Shown piece by piece: positions 9,513 to 18,038 of a stretch of DNA of 64,000 nt. The notes under the pieces were generated by a model. It had not been told where the DNA came from and did no database searches. It was given only the letters and a program-made list of their open reading frames with translations. The DNA comes from CAZGKX01 sp964525945 (GTDB lineage: Bacteria; Pseudomonadota; Gammaproteobacteria; Legionellales; Legionellaceae). Numbering within the stretch: the first letter of the stretch is position 1; each line of letters opens with the position of its first letter. Position numbers and translations under genes: made by a program. The stretch lies in NCBI GenBank assembly GCA_964525945.1, contig CAZGKX010000005.1, forward strand, positions 1 through 64,000, given 5' to 3'.

Positions 9513-9989
9513 ATGCAGAAGATTGAAATCATGCCTAGCCATGCAAAATACCGCGATATGTTTGACTTATCAACGGCAGATTTGTCAGGCCGCATTTTAG
9601 AGTACGGATTTGGCCCTACTGCGGTCAATGCCAATTTGAGCGGTTTTAAACATCAAATTATTCATTGTGATCCATTGTTTGATTTTCCTCTTCCTTTTGT
9701 TGATTTTACATTTGATTTGGCCTTGAGCGCTCATTATTTGTTCAATCATCCTGTGGATGATGACATTGAATTGCATTTCAGGGTGTTGAGAGAATTAGCC
9801 AGGGTCGCAAAGGAAGTGCGCATTTATCCATTGGAACAAGCCGGTCAATTATCGCCTTTAGTGGGGCCGGTGTTGTTGGAATTGCAACATGATAATTTTG
9901 GTGTAGAAGTGCGCCAAGTGGGTAGTGGTTCGCAATCATCCAGCAATGTGATGCTACGTATTTGGGCCCAACAATGCCATGTGACTTAA
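9513..9989 (+). CDS. Putative SAM-dependent methyltransferase
   Basis: 158 residues. A Rossmann-like opening (GRILEYGFGPTAVNANL) and the pattern FTFDLALSAHYLFNH followed by LRELARVAKEVRIYPL resemble class I methyltransferases, in which a motif-IV aspartate precedes a regulator-like helix. It is shorter than typical enzymes. RBS GGGAG precedes the ATG. It is separated from roxA by zero bases (TAA followed by ATG), so the two form an operon; a link to ribosome or translation modification is possible but unproven. Confidence 0.65.
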   Translation: MQKIEIMPSHAKYRDMFDLSTADLSGRILEYGFGPTAVNANLSGFKHQIIHCDPLFDFPLPFVDFTFDLALSAHYLFNHPVDDDIELHFRVLRELARVAKEVRIYPLEQAGQLSPLVGPVLLELQHDNFGVEVRQVGSGSQSSSNVMLRIWAQQCHVT

Positions 9990-11162
9990 ATGATGCATTT
10001 TAAGTCGATTGATCAAGCCACCTTTTTAAGGGATTACTGGCAAAAAAAAGCGCTGGTTATACGTGATGCTTTGCCCAATTTTATTGAGCCAATTGATCCG
10101 GATGATTTAGCGGGATTGGCATTGGAAGAAGATGTGGAAAGCCGCATCGTTATCGAAACACCCGGCAAAGCGCCTTTTTGGCAGTTAAAAACAGGGCCTT
10201 TTGTGGACAGCGACTTTGCGAAGTTACCGCCCAGCCATTGGACTTTACTGGTGCAAGGCGTCGATCGATTGGTGCCAGAGGTTGCTGCTTTATTGTCCCA
10301 TTTTGATTTTATCCCGGCTTGGCGATTTGACGATGTCATGATAAGTTATGCCGTCAATCAAGGCAGCGTGGGCCCTCACTACGACAATTACGATGTGTTT
10401 TTGTACCAAGCCCGTGGTCGGCGCCAGTGGTCATTGACCACCCAGCATTGCCATGAGAAAAATTATTTAACCGATGTGCCGTTGCGCATTATGCAGCAAT
10501 TTGACACTGAAGAAGAGTATATTTTAGAAGCGGGCGATATGCTTTATCTGCCGCCTCACGTGGGTCATCATGGTGTGTCACTCAGCGATGATTGCATGAC
10601 GTATTCCTTTGGTTATCGCAGCTACCAAGGGCAAGAGTTATGGGATAGTTTGGGCGATTATTTATCGGAACAGCAGCTTTTTAAAACCCTGTATAAAGAT
10701 CCTGATTGGTCTAAATTAAACGCCTCAGCAGCCCTGCCTCCGGATGCTTGGCTAAACGCCAAACAGTTGATGTTGTCTGTTCTGGACGATGAACAACACT
10801 TAAAAAAATGGTTTGGGTGTTTTGCCACGCGTTTGGATCAACACGCCGAACAACAATTGCCCGCGCCTCTTTCTTTGGACGAGCAGGGTGATTTATGCCA
10901 ATTTATCCAAGCTTTACGACGCAGCAATGGGTTGGTGCGCAATGCCTTATGTCGAATTGCCTACATGGAGCAAAATGATCTTCAATTGTTTATTAATGGC
11001 CAGGACGTAAGTATTAAAAGCATCGAGCCCTCACTCGTAAAATTAATCGCGACAAAGCGTTGGATCGAGCTTCAAGATCTGCTTCCTTACCTGGATCAAA
11101 CAGCGAATCACGGCTTTCTCTATGAGTTGTGGACCCAACAATGGTTTGAATTCAACGTATAA
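9990..11162 (+). CDS. roxA: Ribosomal oxygenase RoxA (50S L16 arginine hydroxylase) family
   Basis: JmjC/cupin Fe(II)/2-oxoglutarate oxygenase of 390 residues related to E. coli YcfD, which hydroxylates an arginine of ribosomal protein L16. The metal ligands are visible as H130-x-D132 (GPHYDNYDVFLYQ) and H193 in the P-P-x-x-x-H-x-G motif; the flanking ARGRRQW and LEAGDMLYLPP blocks are conserved. A C-terminal winged-helix-like part (residues 290-390) follows, as in YcfD. Length matches the family. Confidence 0.92.
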   Translation: MMHFKSIDQATFLRDYWQKKALVIRDALPNFIEPIDPDDLAGLALEEDVESRIVIETPGKAPFWQLKTGPFVDSDFAKLPPSHWTLLVQGVDRLVPEVAALLSHFDFIPAWRFDDVMISYAVNQGSVGPHYDNYDVFLYQARGRRQWSLTTQHCHEKNYLTDVPLRIMQQFDTEEEYILEAGDMLYLPPHVGHHGVSLSDDCMTYSFGYRSYQGQELWDSLGDYLSEQQLFKTLYKDPDWSKLNASAALPPDAWLNAKQLMLSVLDDEQHLKKWFGCFATRLDQHAEQQLPAPLSLDEQGDLCQFIQALRRSNGLVRNALCRIAYMEQNDLQLFINGQDVSIKSIEPSLVKLIATKRWIELQDLLPYLDQTANHGFLYELWTQQWFEFNV

Positions 11163-11253
11163 GCTTCAACTATCATTGTACGACCCGAGAAAAAATTCAT
11201 AAAGATCCAAATGACTTAAAATACTGATGAGCGCGCATTTTCTTAAATTTTGC

Positions 11254-11263
11254 CTATACTTAA
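11254..11263 (+). promoter_or_regulatory. Sigma-S-like extended -10 (CTATACTTAA)
   Basis: The 10-mer CTATACTTAA is the published consensus for RpoS-dependent -10 regions, and TGC lies just before it. No good sigma-70 -35 sits 16-18 bases upstream, as expected for sigma-S promoters. Transcription would start near 11270, about 47 bases before the stress-protein-like gene at 11317. Confidence 0.6.
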
Positions 11264-11316
11264 ATTTCAGGTCATTTAATGGTTATTAAAATGGAAATAA
11301 CCTTCAAGGGGATAAA

Positions 11317-11820
11317 ATGTCAGATATAACAAAGGATGTTCACTTTACCACCGAAATTTTCACGACTCAGGAAGCTGCCGAAAAAGCTTATCAAGATGCT
11401 CTTGACGCGGGCTATTTGCCCGAGGACATTAATGTCATCATGTCTGAAGATTCGAGAGAAAAATATTATGATTCTGTTCTAGTGAAAGAAGGGTCTAAAG
11501 CATCTGAAGGTTTAGGAATAGGAAGTGCTACCGGAGCCACATTGGGAGGAATAGTCGCTGCAATAGCCGCAATTGGCACAAGCCTTGTCATTCCGGGTTT
11601 AGGACTCGTCATTGCCGGTCCTTTAGCGGCAGGTCTTGCCGGTGCAGGGGCTGGTAGCATTGCTGGGGGCTTAATCGGTTCACTGATTGGTTGGGGAATT
11701 CCCGAAGATAAAGCTAAAATTTTTGAGTCAGGGATAAAATCAGGAGGTATTGTCTTAGGGGTTGAATCTCGACCTGGTAGTAACTTATCCTCTGTTTGGA
11801 AAAACTATAACAACTATTAA
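11317..11820 (+). CDS. Glycine-zipper protein, general-stress-protein-like
   Basis: 167 residues. The N-terminal 45 residues (FTTQEAAEKAYQDALDAGYLP, DINVIMS) resemble the GsiB/YsnF/DUF1269-type module in which a signal segment binds between subunits. The middle (residues 65-130) is a long Gly/Ala glycine zipper with two membrane-compatible stretches (LGGIVAAIAAIGTSLV and GLAGAGAGSIAGGLIG). The C-terminal part (IPEDKAKIFESGIKSGGIVLGV) matches the common end of this family. Likely an inner-membrane or surface stress protein; the sigma-S-like promoter fits. Confidence 0.75.
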   Translation: MSDITKDVHFTTEIFTTQEAAEKAYQDALDAGYLPEDINVIMSEDSREKYYDSVLVKEGSKASEGLGIGSATGATLGGIVAAIAAIGTSLVIPGLGLVIAGPLAAGLAGAGAGSIAGGLIGSLIGWGIPEDKAKIFESGIKSGGIVLGVESRPGSNLSSVWKNYNNY

Positions 11821-12013
11821 AAGTGCTACAATGCTTGCAATTATCAAGGGTTCGAAAAGGCTGCTCACATTTTTAATGGAGCAGTTGCCCTGGATAATTT
11901 TCTGAAAGCCTGCAAAAAAATTTACGCCATTGAAACAAACACCAGAACCACCTCCGTATCCTGGCTATCCTCGAAATTTATGTTCGACACCAATTGATAA
12001 GATAGTTATGAAT

Positions 12014-12042
12014 TTGAAATGTACCCTAGGTTGGGGTATAAT
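12014..12042 (+). promoter_or_regulatory. Sigma-70 promoter of the toxin-antitoxin pair
   Basis: TTGAAA at 12014-12019 and TATAAT at 12037-12042 with an exact 17-base spacer (10 of 12 consensus... only the -35 fifth base differs). Start point near 12050. Because it lies inside the longest open reading frame of the toxin, it shows that the toxin begins downstream of it. Confidence 0.8.
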
Positions 12043-12070
12043 TTATATCAAAGAATATAGAGCGTCGATT

Positions 12071-12355
12071 TTGGATATATTTACTGTAGTGGTAAGCAAA
12101 AAAGCTAAAGATAATTTGAGATCGGCGCCCCCTCATATTGCAAGGAAGATGGGGACATGGATTGACTCTGTAGCTCATGATGGGTTATTGGCTATTCGCA
12201 AAATTTCTGGTTTTCATGATGAGCCACTAAAAGGTGATCGGAAAGGACAGCGTTCTATTCGTCTTAGCAAGGCTTATCGAGCCATTTATGTTATTGGAAA
12301 TAATGGAAACATTGAAATCGCTGAAATTATTGAGGTACATAAACATGATTACTAA
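12071..12355 (+). CDS. higB: RelE/HigB-type toxin (mRNA interferase family)
   Basis: About 94 residues if it starts at the TTG at 12071. FTVVVSKKAKDNLRSAP, then KISGFHDEPLKGDRKGQRSIRLSKAYRAIYVI and the end IAEIIEVHKHDY are typical of HigB/RelE-family toxins, which cleave mRNA on the ribosome. The frame is open back to 11930, but a strong promoter at 12014-12042 places the transcript start near 12050, so the TTG with a weak GAG site is preferred over ATG at 11930 or 12008. It overlaps the antitoxin by 11 bases. Toxin-first order is typical of hig loci. Confidence 0.85.
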   Translation: MDIFTVVVSKKAKDNLRSAPPHIARKMGTWIDSVAHDGLLAIRKISGFHDEPLKGDRKGQRSIRLSKAYRAIYVIGNNGNIEIAEIIEVHKHDY

Positions 12356-12662
12356 AGAAACAAAAGCATCGCTGGACTTTATTGAGTCTATTACAGGAAG
12401 CAAATTAACATTTGCCAATAACTTGTTAGCAATTCGTCAAGGAGAAGAAATGACCCAGATTGAATTTGCTAAACAACTTGGGATTACTCGCCAATACTTA
12501 TGTGATATAGAACATGGTCGGCGGTTTGTAAGTCCTAAAATGGCAGCAGAGTATGCTGAAATACTTGGATATTCAAAAAACCAATTTGTTCGACTCTGCT
12601 TACAAGATTTACTTGATCGCGATGGATTGGGCATGGTAATTGATGTACAAAATGCAGCTTGA
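12345..12662 (+). CDS. higA: HigA-type antitoxin, XRE helix-turn-helix
   Basis: 105 residues with an HTH_XRE domain at about residues 25-80 (LLAIRQGEEMTQIEFAKQLG, TRQYLCDIEHGRRFVSPKMAAEYAEILG). The start at 12345 has AGG 8 bases upstream and overlaps the toxin end; longer in-frame starts run out of phase with the toxin and are rejected. It should neutralise the toxin and repress the promoter at 12014. Confidence 0.88.
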   Translation: MITKETKASLDFIESITGSKLTFANNLLAIRQGEEMTQIEFAKQLGITRQYLCDIEHGRRFVSPKMAAEYAEILGYSKNQFVRLCLQDLLDRDGLGMVIDVQNAA

Positions 12663-12781
12663 CCTGCTTTTCAACATATGGAAATGGTTATCAAAAATTT
12701 GTCCGCTGAAATTTATTTGGAAAATAATGATGCTTAGCGTGCAGCGCAATCGAGTAGCTGCAAAACATCACTTAATATTTG

Positions 12782-12810
12782 AGAAGGGCTAGTAGTGGGC
12801 CTTCTTTATT
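12782..12810 (+). terminator. Possible terminator after the toxin-antitoxin pair
   Basis: AGAAGG (12782-12787) pairs with CCTTCT (12800-12805) around a 12-base loop and is followed by TTATT. The stem is short. The rest of 12663-12986 shows no open frame with gene character and no tRNA. Confidence 0.3.
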
Positions 12811-12918
12811 GGATGGCTTGCATTTTCTATGATTCTCATATAAGTCCAATAGACATTTAGTAGTTGCTTTAATTTTCAGCTTTGAATGGGTATTCGATTT
12901 TAATTTCCCCGCACAGCG

Positions 12919-12947
12919 TTGCGTCATGTACTAATTATTGCTATGAT
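12919..12947 (+). promoter_or_regulatory. Promoter with extended -10 for the gene at 12987
   Basis: TTGCGT (12919-12924), 17-base spacer, TATGAT (12942-12947) preceded by TGC, an extended -10. The start point would be about 30 bases before the ATG. Confidence 0.5.
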
Positions 12948-12986
12948 TGTCCCCAATTTGATCTATGTGTGTAAATTGAGGGGATC

Positions 12987-13643
12987 ATGGCCAACGACGA
13001 GGATCGTTACACAAAGTATTTGGACGTGGTGGATGCGCTTATTCAAACCAAGCTGACGGGCAAAGCTAAATTATTAACACGCGAGCTGGTAGATGATTTT
13101 GAGGATTACCAATTCTACCTTTTGTATCGGCGCTCGGTGCAAGCATTGGTTAACAGCATCAAGGCCAGTTATGATGTATCCAACGACGGATTGCCCGAAT
13201 TGGTGGGCATATTAAAAGCCACGGCCAAGCTGCTTGATGGTCAAATGACGATTGATGATTACCTTGATATGGCCAACGAGGTTCAAGGTCACCCCATCTC
13301 CGGAGCTAAAACGTTATCAGCGTTGATGTTTGCGGTTGGGCTGTGTGGACTGACAATCAGTTTATGCCTGATTTCGTTTTCTTATACCCCGGCGTCCCCG
13401 TTGCTGTTTGTCGGATTGGCGCTGTCGCTGGTGGTTTATTTTGCGAGCTTACCTGTTAATAATTTAGGCAATCCATCTTCTTTTTCGGAACAGATGTTGG
13501 ATGTGGGCAGTCTCGCTAGTGTTTGTGGGTATGCCGATAAAAGGCACTTTGAATTCTTTCAAGCCTACAAAGACGATGCGCTCATTGCAGCTGAAGATAC
13601 CGATGATTTATTTTCAGTGGCATCCTTCGATGCTGTCGGTTGA
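12987..13643 (+). CDS. Hypothetical membrane protein, Legionella-type
   Basis: 218 residues. The soluble N-terminal 100 residues are charged and helical (RYTKYLDVVDALIQTKLTGK), followed by two adjacent transmembrane segments (about 107-130 and 136-153) and an acidic C-terminal tail. I do not recognise a characterised family; this layout of a helical head, two TM segments and a short tail is frequent in Legionellales proteins of unknown function. RBS GAGGGG precedes the ATG. Its last 30 bases overlap the end of the convergent symporter gene, so there is no room for a separate terminator. Confidence 0.75.
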   Translation: MANDEDRYTKYLDVVDALIQTKLTGKAKLLTRELVDDFEDYQFYLLYRRSVQALVNSIKASYDVSNDGLPELVGILKATAKLLDGQMTIDDYLDMANEVQGHPISGAKTLSALMFAVGLCGLTISLCLISFSYTPASPLLFVGLALSLVVYFASLPVNNLGNPSSFSEQMLDVGSLASVCGYADKRHFEFFQAYKDDALIAAEDTDDLFSVASFDAVG

Positions 13644-14897
13644 TGATGTGGCTTGTTGCGCGGCAGACGCATTGGTTAGCCAAGTTTTTCCGTTGACAAG
13701 CCGTGCAATCAACATGGCACTCACACTGTTTCCAGTGACATTTAAAAGTGTGGCAATGGGGTCAATGATGATCGAGATGGCTGAAATGATCATCAATGTA
13801 GAGCTTGGTAATCCGTAAGCGGCCAATATCAATAGTTCCCCCAACATGCCGCCGCTTGGGATGGCGCCCATTACTGTTCCTACGAGCATTGACACGCCCA
13901 ATGCCGTCAACAGGACCGCTACTCCCGAAAATTTTAAATGAAAAAGCCCAAATAAGAATGCGATTTTAAAAACACCTCCGATCACCGATCCATCTTTATG
14001 AATCATGCTTCCCAATGGGACCACCGTTTCAGCAATCTCTGCTGAGACATGCATGGCCTTCGTGGCGACGATATTGGCGGGGATACTCGCGGCACTGCTG
14101 CATGTAGCGATTGCAGTGGTGGACGGTAGCATGATGTTTTTCCAAAACAATTTTATGCCCTTTGTTTTTCCCGACAAATAAGCATAAATGGTGTAAATAA
14201 AAACAAAATAGCCCAGAGCAAAAAGACAGTAAATGGTGGCAACTCGACCATAGCTTTGCAGCAATGCGGGTCCAAGTTGGTTCACTAAAACGGCAAAATA
14301 AGCAAAAAATCCGAAAGGTGCGTAAAGCATAATCAATGCAAAGACGCGCATAAATACGCGTTCCCCAGCGTATAAAAATCCCATAAAATTATCATTTGTT
14401 TTACCCTGTGTGGACGATGATGCAGCAATTCCCACCAAAATTGAAAAGACAATTAAAGCAAGCATGTGTTGATGAGAAAGGAGTTTGGAAAAATCGGAGA
14501 CGGTGAAAATACTGGCAATTTGATTGACAAATCCCGCCGACATGGGCTTTTGAACAGCATCAATGACCAAAGGCATCCCTTGAATGGGCGGAAAAAGGGT
14601 GACCACCAGAATAGCGAGCGTTGCGGCTATCCCACTTGTTAATAGAAAGACCACGATCGTGGAGGAGAAAATTCTACGCAGTCTGCCCATCAAATTTGCA
14701 CGTGCAATCGCAGAAGACACGCTAAAAAAAATCAATGGCACTATGGTGGTAAAAATAAGATTCAGAAAAACATCACCCCACGGTTTTAAATACCGGGTCG
14801 ACGGTCCCCACCAATAGCCAACCATTCCGCCCAAAAAAATCGCTAAAATAAGGGTAAATGGAAATAAATAAGCGCGAAGTAGGTTCATCCGAATCAC
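13614..14897 (-). CDS. Dicarboxylate/amino acid:cation symporter (DAACS family)
   Basis: 427-residue GltP/DctA-type transporter taking up glutamate, aspartate or C4-dicarboxylates with Na+ or H+. The serine-rich re-entrant loop (ATCSSAASIPANI), the PLGSMIHKDGS motif (PLGATINMDGT in better-known members) and the second re-entrant hairpin region (GLPSSTLMIISAISIIIDPIATLLNVTGN) are present, the last containing the D-x-x-x-x-x-x-N substrate/cation site. The first start is a GTG at 14897; an ATG three codons later is equally possible. Confidence 0.9.
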   Translation of the reverse strand: MIRMNLLRAYLFPFTLILAIFLGGMVGYWWGPSTRYLKPWGDVFLNLIFTTIVPLIFFSVSSAIARANLMGRLRRIFSSTIVVFLLTSGIAATLAILVVTLFPPIQGMPLVIDAVQKPMSAGFVNQIASIFTVSDFSKLLSHQHMLALIVFSILVGIAASSSTQGKTNDNFMGFLYAGERVFMRVFALIMLYAPFGFFAYFAVLVNQLGPALLQSYGRVATIYCLFALGYFVFIYTIYAYLSGKTKGIKLFWKNIMLPSTTAIATCSSAASIPANIVATKAMHVSAEIAETVVPLGSMIHKDGSVIGGVFKIAFLFGLFHLKFSGVAVLLTALGVSMLVGTVMGAIPSGGMLGELLILAAYGLPSSTLMIISAISIIIDPIATLLNVTGNSVSAMLIARLVNGKTWLTNASAAQQATSSTDSIEGCH

Positions 14898-15148
14898 TGC
14901 AACCCCATGACCTCCCGATGGAGGAACGTCAAAAATAGAGGTTATACAGCATTGGATATTGCACGAAAAGCCTTTATTTTAAATAAATTTCGCTTAAAAA
15001 TGGCAAACATTGGAGTTTGAAAATTTTATGGTTTTTTGTAAATTTATTAGGATTTTTTTATAAAAATGAGCCAATTGTTATTGATTTAATCCTGCATAAT
15101 TAGGTATCTTAAAAAATTTGATGCAGTTCAACACTAGGGAGTGGTGTA

Positions 15149-16465
15149 ATGCAGGTAGACAATAAGCAGTTAAGTGGTTTTTTTCTATGGAGTCAACTAT
15201 TGCTCATGCTGCCGTTCCAAGCAAGCGCTCAAAGTCCAGCCGCTCTTTTGAAACCTATAATGAGCCCCGTAGACCATGCCCATTGCCTCAGTGTCGGGCC
15301 AAAAACGGTACCATTTAGGCAAAACACCGCAAGCCCCGGCGTTGATGCCGGGGCGATTGCCGCGATCACTTTGAAATATTTTTCGTCGACAGATTGCAGC
15401 GGCGCATCCCTGGGTGGCTCTTACACCACGTCTGCGAGTAGCCCAACTTATCCTATTGCCCTTAATGTTCCTTTCGGTCTTGATCCAGCCTCAGCTTGGG
15501 GAGTGGCGCGCGATAAACTGAATCTTACTTTCGCAACGCTGGCCAGTGTTCGCTCCATGGCTGTTTTTTTAAAAAGCACGACCAATAATTTACCCCAAGC
15601 AAATTTTTCAGGAAGCGCATGTGGAACCAATCCCAGTTTTTGTTGTGTGCCTGTGGCGTGTGATGCAGAAAATCAGGTTTGCTCCGCATCAACAGAAATA
15701 GGGGATCAATATTTTACCTTGAAGACGACCCCTGATGTGGGTGATCCAGCGGATGGCGGTGTGATTGGTTGTTTGAACACCGGCGTTAGCCCTAATCTTT
15801 TTGATTTAATCATACCTCCTGCGGATAACAGTGCTGGTCTTGAGTGGAGCCCTAGCTCTTTTGAGACAGGAGCTGGCAGTGATACGGATGGTGCCACGAA
15901 TACATTAGCGATAGTGGAACCTTATGGCCCCAGTTCAACATATGCAGCAGGATTGTGCAATGCTTACACCACCACCGGTGGCTTTACGCGAGGTTGGTAT
16001 TTGCCTGCTCAAGATCAGCTAAATTGCATTTATGCCAACCAAGCATCGATTGGAGGGGTTTTTGCCAGCGGTAATTATTGGAGCTCAACGGAACGGGACA
16101 GCACGACGGCTGTGCGGCAAAATTTTTCTGACGGCGTGCAAAACAACGATCTGAAAAGCAACACTTACAACGTCCGTTGTGCACGCTCTAACACGGCATA
16201 CTTAGCGTCTGTGGTGGGAGATGTATACAATGGTGATGGCTTCTTTACTTATCTGGGTTATGCACCGAATTCCGCTCAATTTGTACACCGTGTTGCTTCG
16301 GATTGGCCTATTTGTCGTACGGTGGATGAGACAACGGCGGTTGATAGCGTGCTCCCTAACTCCAATGTTCGGCTTAAACGATTAGGTGCCAATGTCCCGG
16401 GGAATTGCTACGCGGTTTGTGATGCATCGGGAAATAATTGCACCAATTTTGTCCGCGCCACCTAG
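15149..16465 (+). CDS. Secreted protein with DUF1566/Lcl-like C-terminal domain
   Basis: 438 residues. A signal peptide is clear (hydrophobic LWSQLLLMLPF, cleavage after ASA near residue 27). The mature N-terminal part is Ser/Thr/Pro/Cys rich. Residues about 270-345 match the DUF1566/Lcl C-terminal fold: GWYLPAQDQL, YWSSTERDSTTA, VRQNFSDGVQ and the closing YNVRCARS. This C-type-lectin-like domain ends Legionella collagen-like adhesin Lcl and is the hypervariable display domain of some diversity-generating retroelement targets. A further cysteine-containing tail follows. RBS GGGAGTGG. Probably a surface or secreted adhesin. Confidence 0.75.
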   Translation: MQVDNKQLSGFFLWSQLLLMLPFQASAQSPAALLKPIMSPVDHAHCLSVGPKTVPFRQNTASPGVDAGAIAAITLKYFSSTDCSGASLGGSYTTSASSPTYPIALNVPFGLDPASAWGVARDKLNLTFATLASVRSMAVFLKSTTNNLPQANFSGSACGTNPSFCCVPVACDAENQVCSASTEIGDQYFTLKTTPDVGDPADGGVIGCLNTGVSPNLFDLIIPPADNSAGLEWSPSSFETGAGSDTDGATNTLAIVEPYGPSSTYAAGLCNAYTTTGGFTRGWYLPAQDQLNCIYANQASIGGVFASGNYWSSTERDSTTAVRQNFSDGVQNNDLKSNTYNVRCARSNTAYLASVVGDVYNGDGFFTYLGYAPNSAQFVHRVASDWPICRTVDETTAVDSVLPNSNVRLKRLGANVPGNCYAVCDASGNNCTNFVRAT

Positions 16466-16493
16466 GAACGGCAGCTTTCAGCTGTTGCTTCAC

Positions 16494-17888
16494 TTATGGT
16501 TGAATGTCCGAGCTGTGGGGATTATGGCCATGGCTCGAGTCTCGTTCAATCAGTTGTTCTGCGCTATGGGGATGGTAATGCATTTTATGCACCCGCAAAT
16601 AAATCAATCCTTCTGGAGCAGAAAAACTGACTTGCTTCACACCGGGTAAAGCGTTTAAGGCTTGCAACAAAGCGGGTTCGACATGGGTTACCTTGTGGGC
16701 AATTGTGAGGGTATGAACATAGTAATTGGGTTGCATGGCCAATGAAAACCCGAACCACCCGAAGCTGATCAGGCCATTCATCAAAAAGATCCCAACAGCA
16801 CCAAACGATGCATACACAAAACCCGCCAATACACCGCCCACAAAAATCCCCAAGAATTGACAACTGGAATAAACGCCCATGGCAGTGCCTTTGCTATGGA
16901 TATTGGCTTGTTTGGAAATCAATGACGGCAAACTGGCTTCCAAAATATTAAACGCCGCAAAATACATAAACATCAATAAACTTAGGCTCAACCACGATTG
17001 AGCTTGCATGGCCAGTAGCAATTGGCATAAGCCACCAATCAGAACAGAGCCTAAAAAGATTTGTTTAATGATCCCCTTTTTTTCTGCAAGGGTGATAAAA
17101 GGAACCATCGCTAAAAAAGCCCCCACCATCAGCGGTAAATAAAAATGCCATTGCGCCGTTAAATGCCCTAACTGAATTTGTTGCTGCAACAGCATAGGAA
17201 TGACAAAGAACGTGGAGGTGAGGATCAAGTGTTGGCAAAAGATGCCCGCATTTAACCGCAGCAAATGTGGATTGCCTAACACTTCGCGCAGCAAAGAGGG
17301 TTTGACTTCCGTATCGCTATGAAAAGGTTCTTTAACAGGGGTTGGTATCACCCAATGCAACAAAAGCAAACCGACAACGGCTAATACTGCGGTCAAATAA
17401 AAAATACCTGCTAAGCCAAAATAATGGGTGAGAGCAGGGCTGAGAACCATGGCCAGACTAAAGGAAACACCAATGGTCACACCGATCACCGCCATGGCTT
17501 TGGTGCGGTGTTGATCCGGTGTTAAATCGGCCAATAACGCAATTAAAACACTACCAATAGCACCTGTTCCTTGCACTATACGCGCAAAAATCATGCCATA
17601 CATGGAATGGGTGACGGCACCCCATAAACTTCCCAATGCAAATAAAATTAAACCGATGGTGAGGATGAATTTTCGGCCAAAACGATCGGAAAGCAGGCCA
17701 AACGGCATTTGCAACAGCCCTTGGCTTAAACCATAGCTTCCCAAAGCCACGCCAATAAGCACAGGTGTGGCATGCTGTAAATGAGTTGCATACACAGTAA
17801 ACACTGGGATCAACATAAATAAACCCAACATCCGGAATGAAAAAATAGCCGCGATGGCAAGCGCATTATTTAACCAATTTTGTTTCAT
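16494..17888 (-). CDS. MFS transporter, YajR-like
   Basis: 464 residues: twelve predicted transmembrane helices with the motif A loop GLLSDRFGRK between helices 2 and 3 and the motif B arginine in ARIVQGTGAIGSV. A soluble C-terminal domain (about 395-455, THVEPALLQALNALPGVKQV) resembles the ferredoxin-like YAM domain of YajR. The substrate is unknown. It is transcribed convergently with the secreted protein upstream, 28 bases apart. Confidence 0.85.
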   Translation of the reverse strand: MKQNWLNNALAIAAIFSFRMLGLFMLIPVFTVYATHLQHATPVLIGVALGSYGLSQGLLQMPFGLLSDRFGRKFILTIGLILFALGSLWGAVTHSMYGMIFARIVQGTGAIGSVLIALLADLTPDQHRTKAMAVIGVTIGVSFSLAMVLSPALTHYFGLAGIFYLTAVLAVVGLLLLHWVIPTPVKEPFHSDTEVKPSLLREVLGNPHLLRLNAGIFCQHLILTSTFFVIPMLLQQQIQLGHLTAQWHFYLPLMVGAFLAMVPFITLAEKKGIIKQIFLGSVLIGGLCQLLLAMQAQSWLSLSLLMFMYFAAFNILEASLPSLISKQANIHSKGTAMGVYSSCQFLGIFVGGVLAGFVYASFGAVGIFLMNGLISFGWFGFSLAMQPNYYVHTLTIAHKVTHVEPALLQALNALPGVKQVSFSAPEGLIYLRVHKMHYHPHSAEQLIERDSSHGHNPHSSDIQP

Positions 17889-17983
17889 TGACGTTCATTT
17901 CGCCTATTAAAAATAGAAGTGCAGATGGTACAAAGATAGTTGTTTTGAAACAAGAGATTTGCTCAATTTTTGTATATTTTTAA

Positions 17984-18012
17984 TTGACAGTTGCAGGGAA
18001 TCACGGTAATTT
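17984..18012 (+). promoter_or_regulatory. Promoter upstream of fabL
   Basis: A perfect TTGACA -35 (17984-17989), 17-base spacer and a weak -10 TAATTT (18007-18012), placing the start about 20 bases before the ATG. Confidence 0.5.
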
Positions 18013-18038
18013 TATTTGATTTTTTTTAAGGCGAATGA

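Noticed and set aside
11821..12010. Short open frame ahead of the toxin with an N-Y-Q-G-F-E-K-A-A pattern
   Set aside because: No start codon or ribosome site and only about 57 codons; at most a gene remnant.
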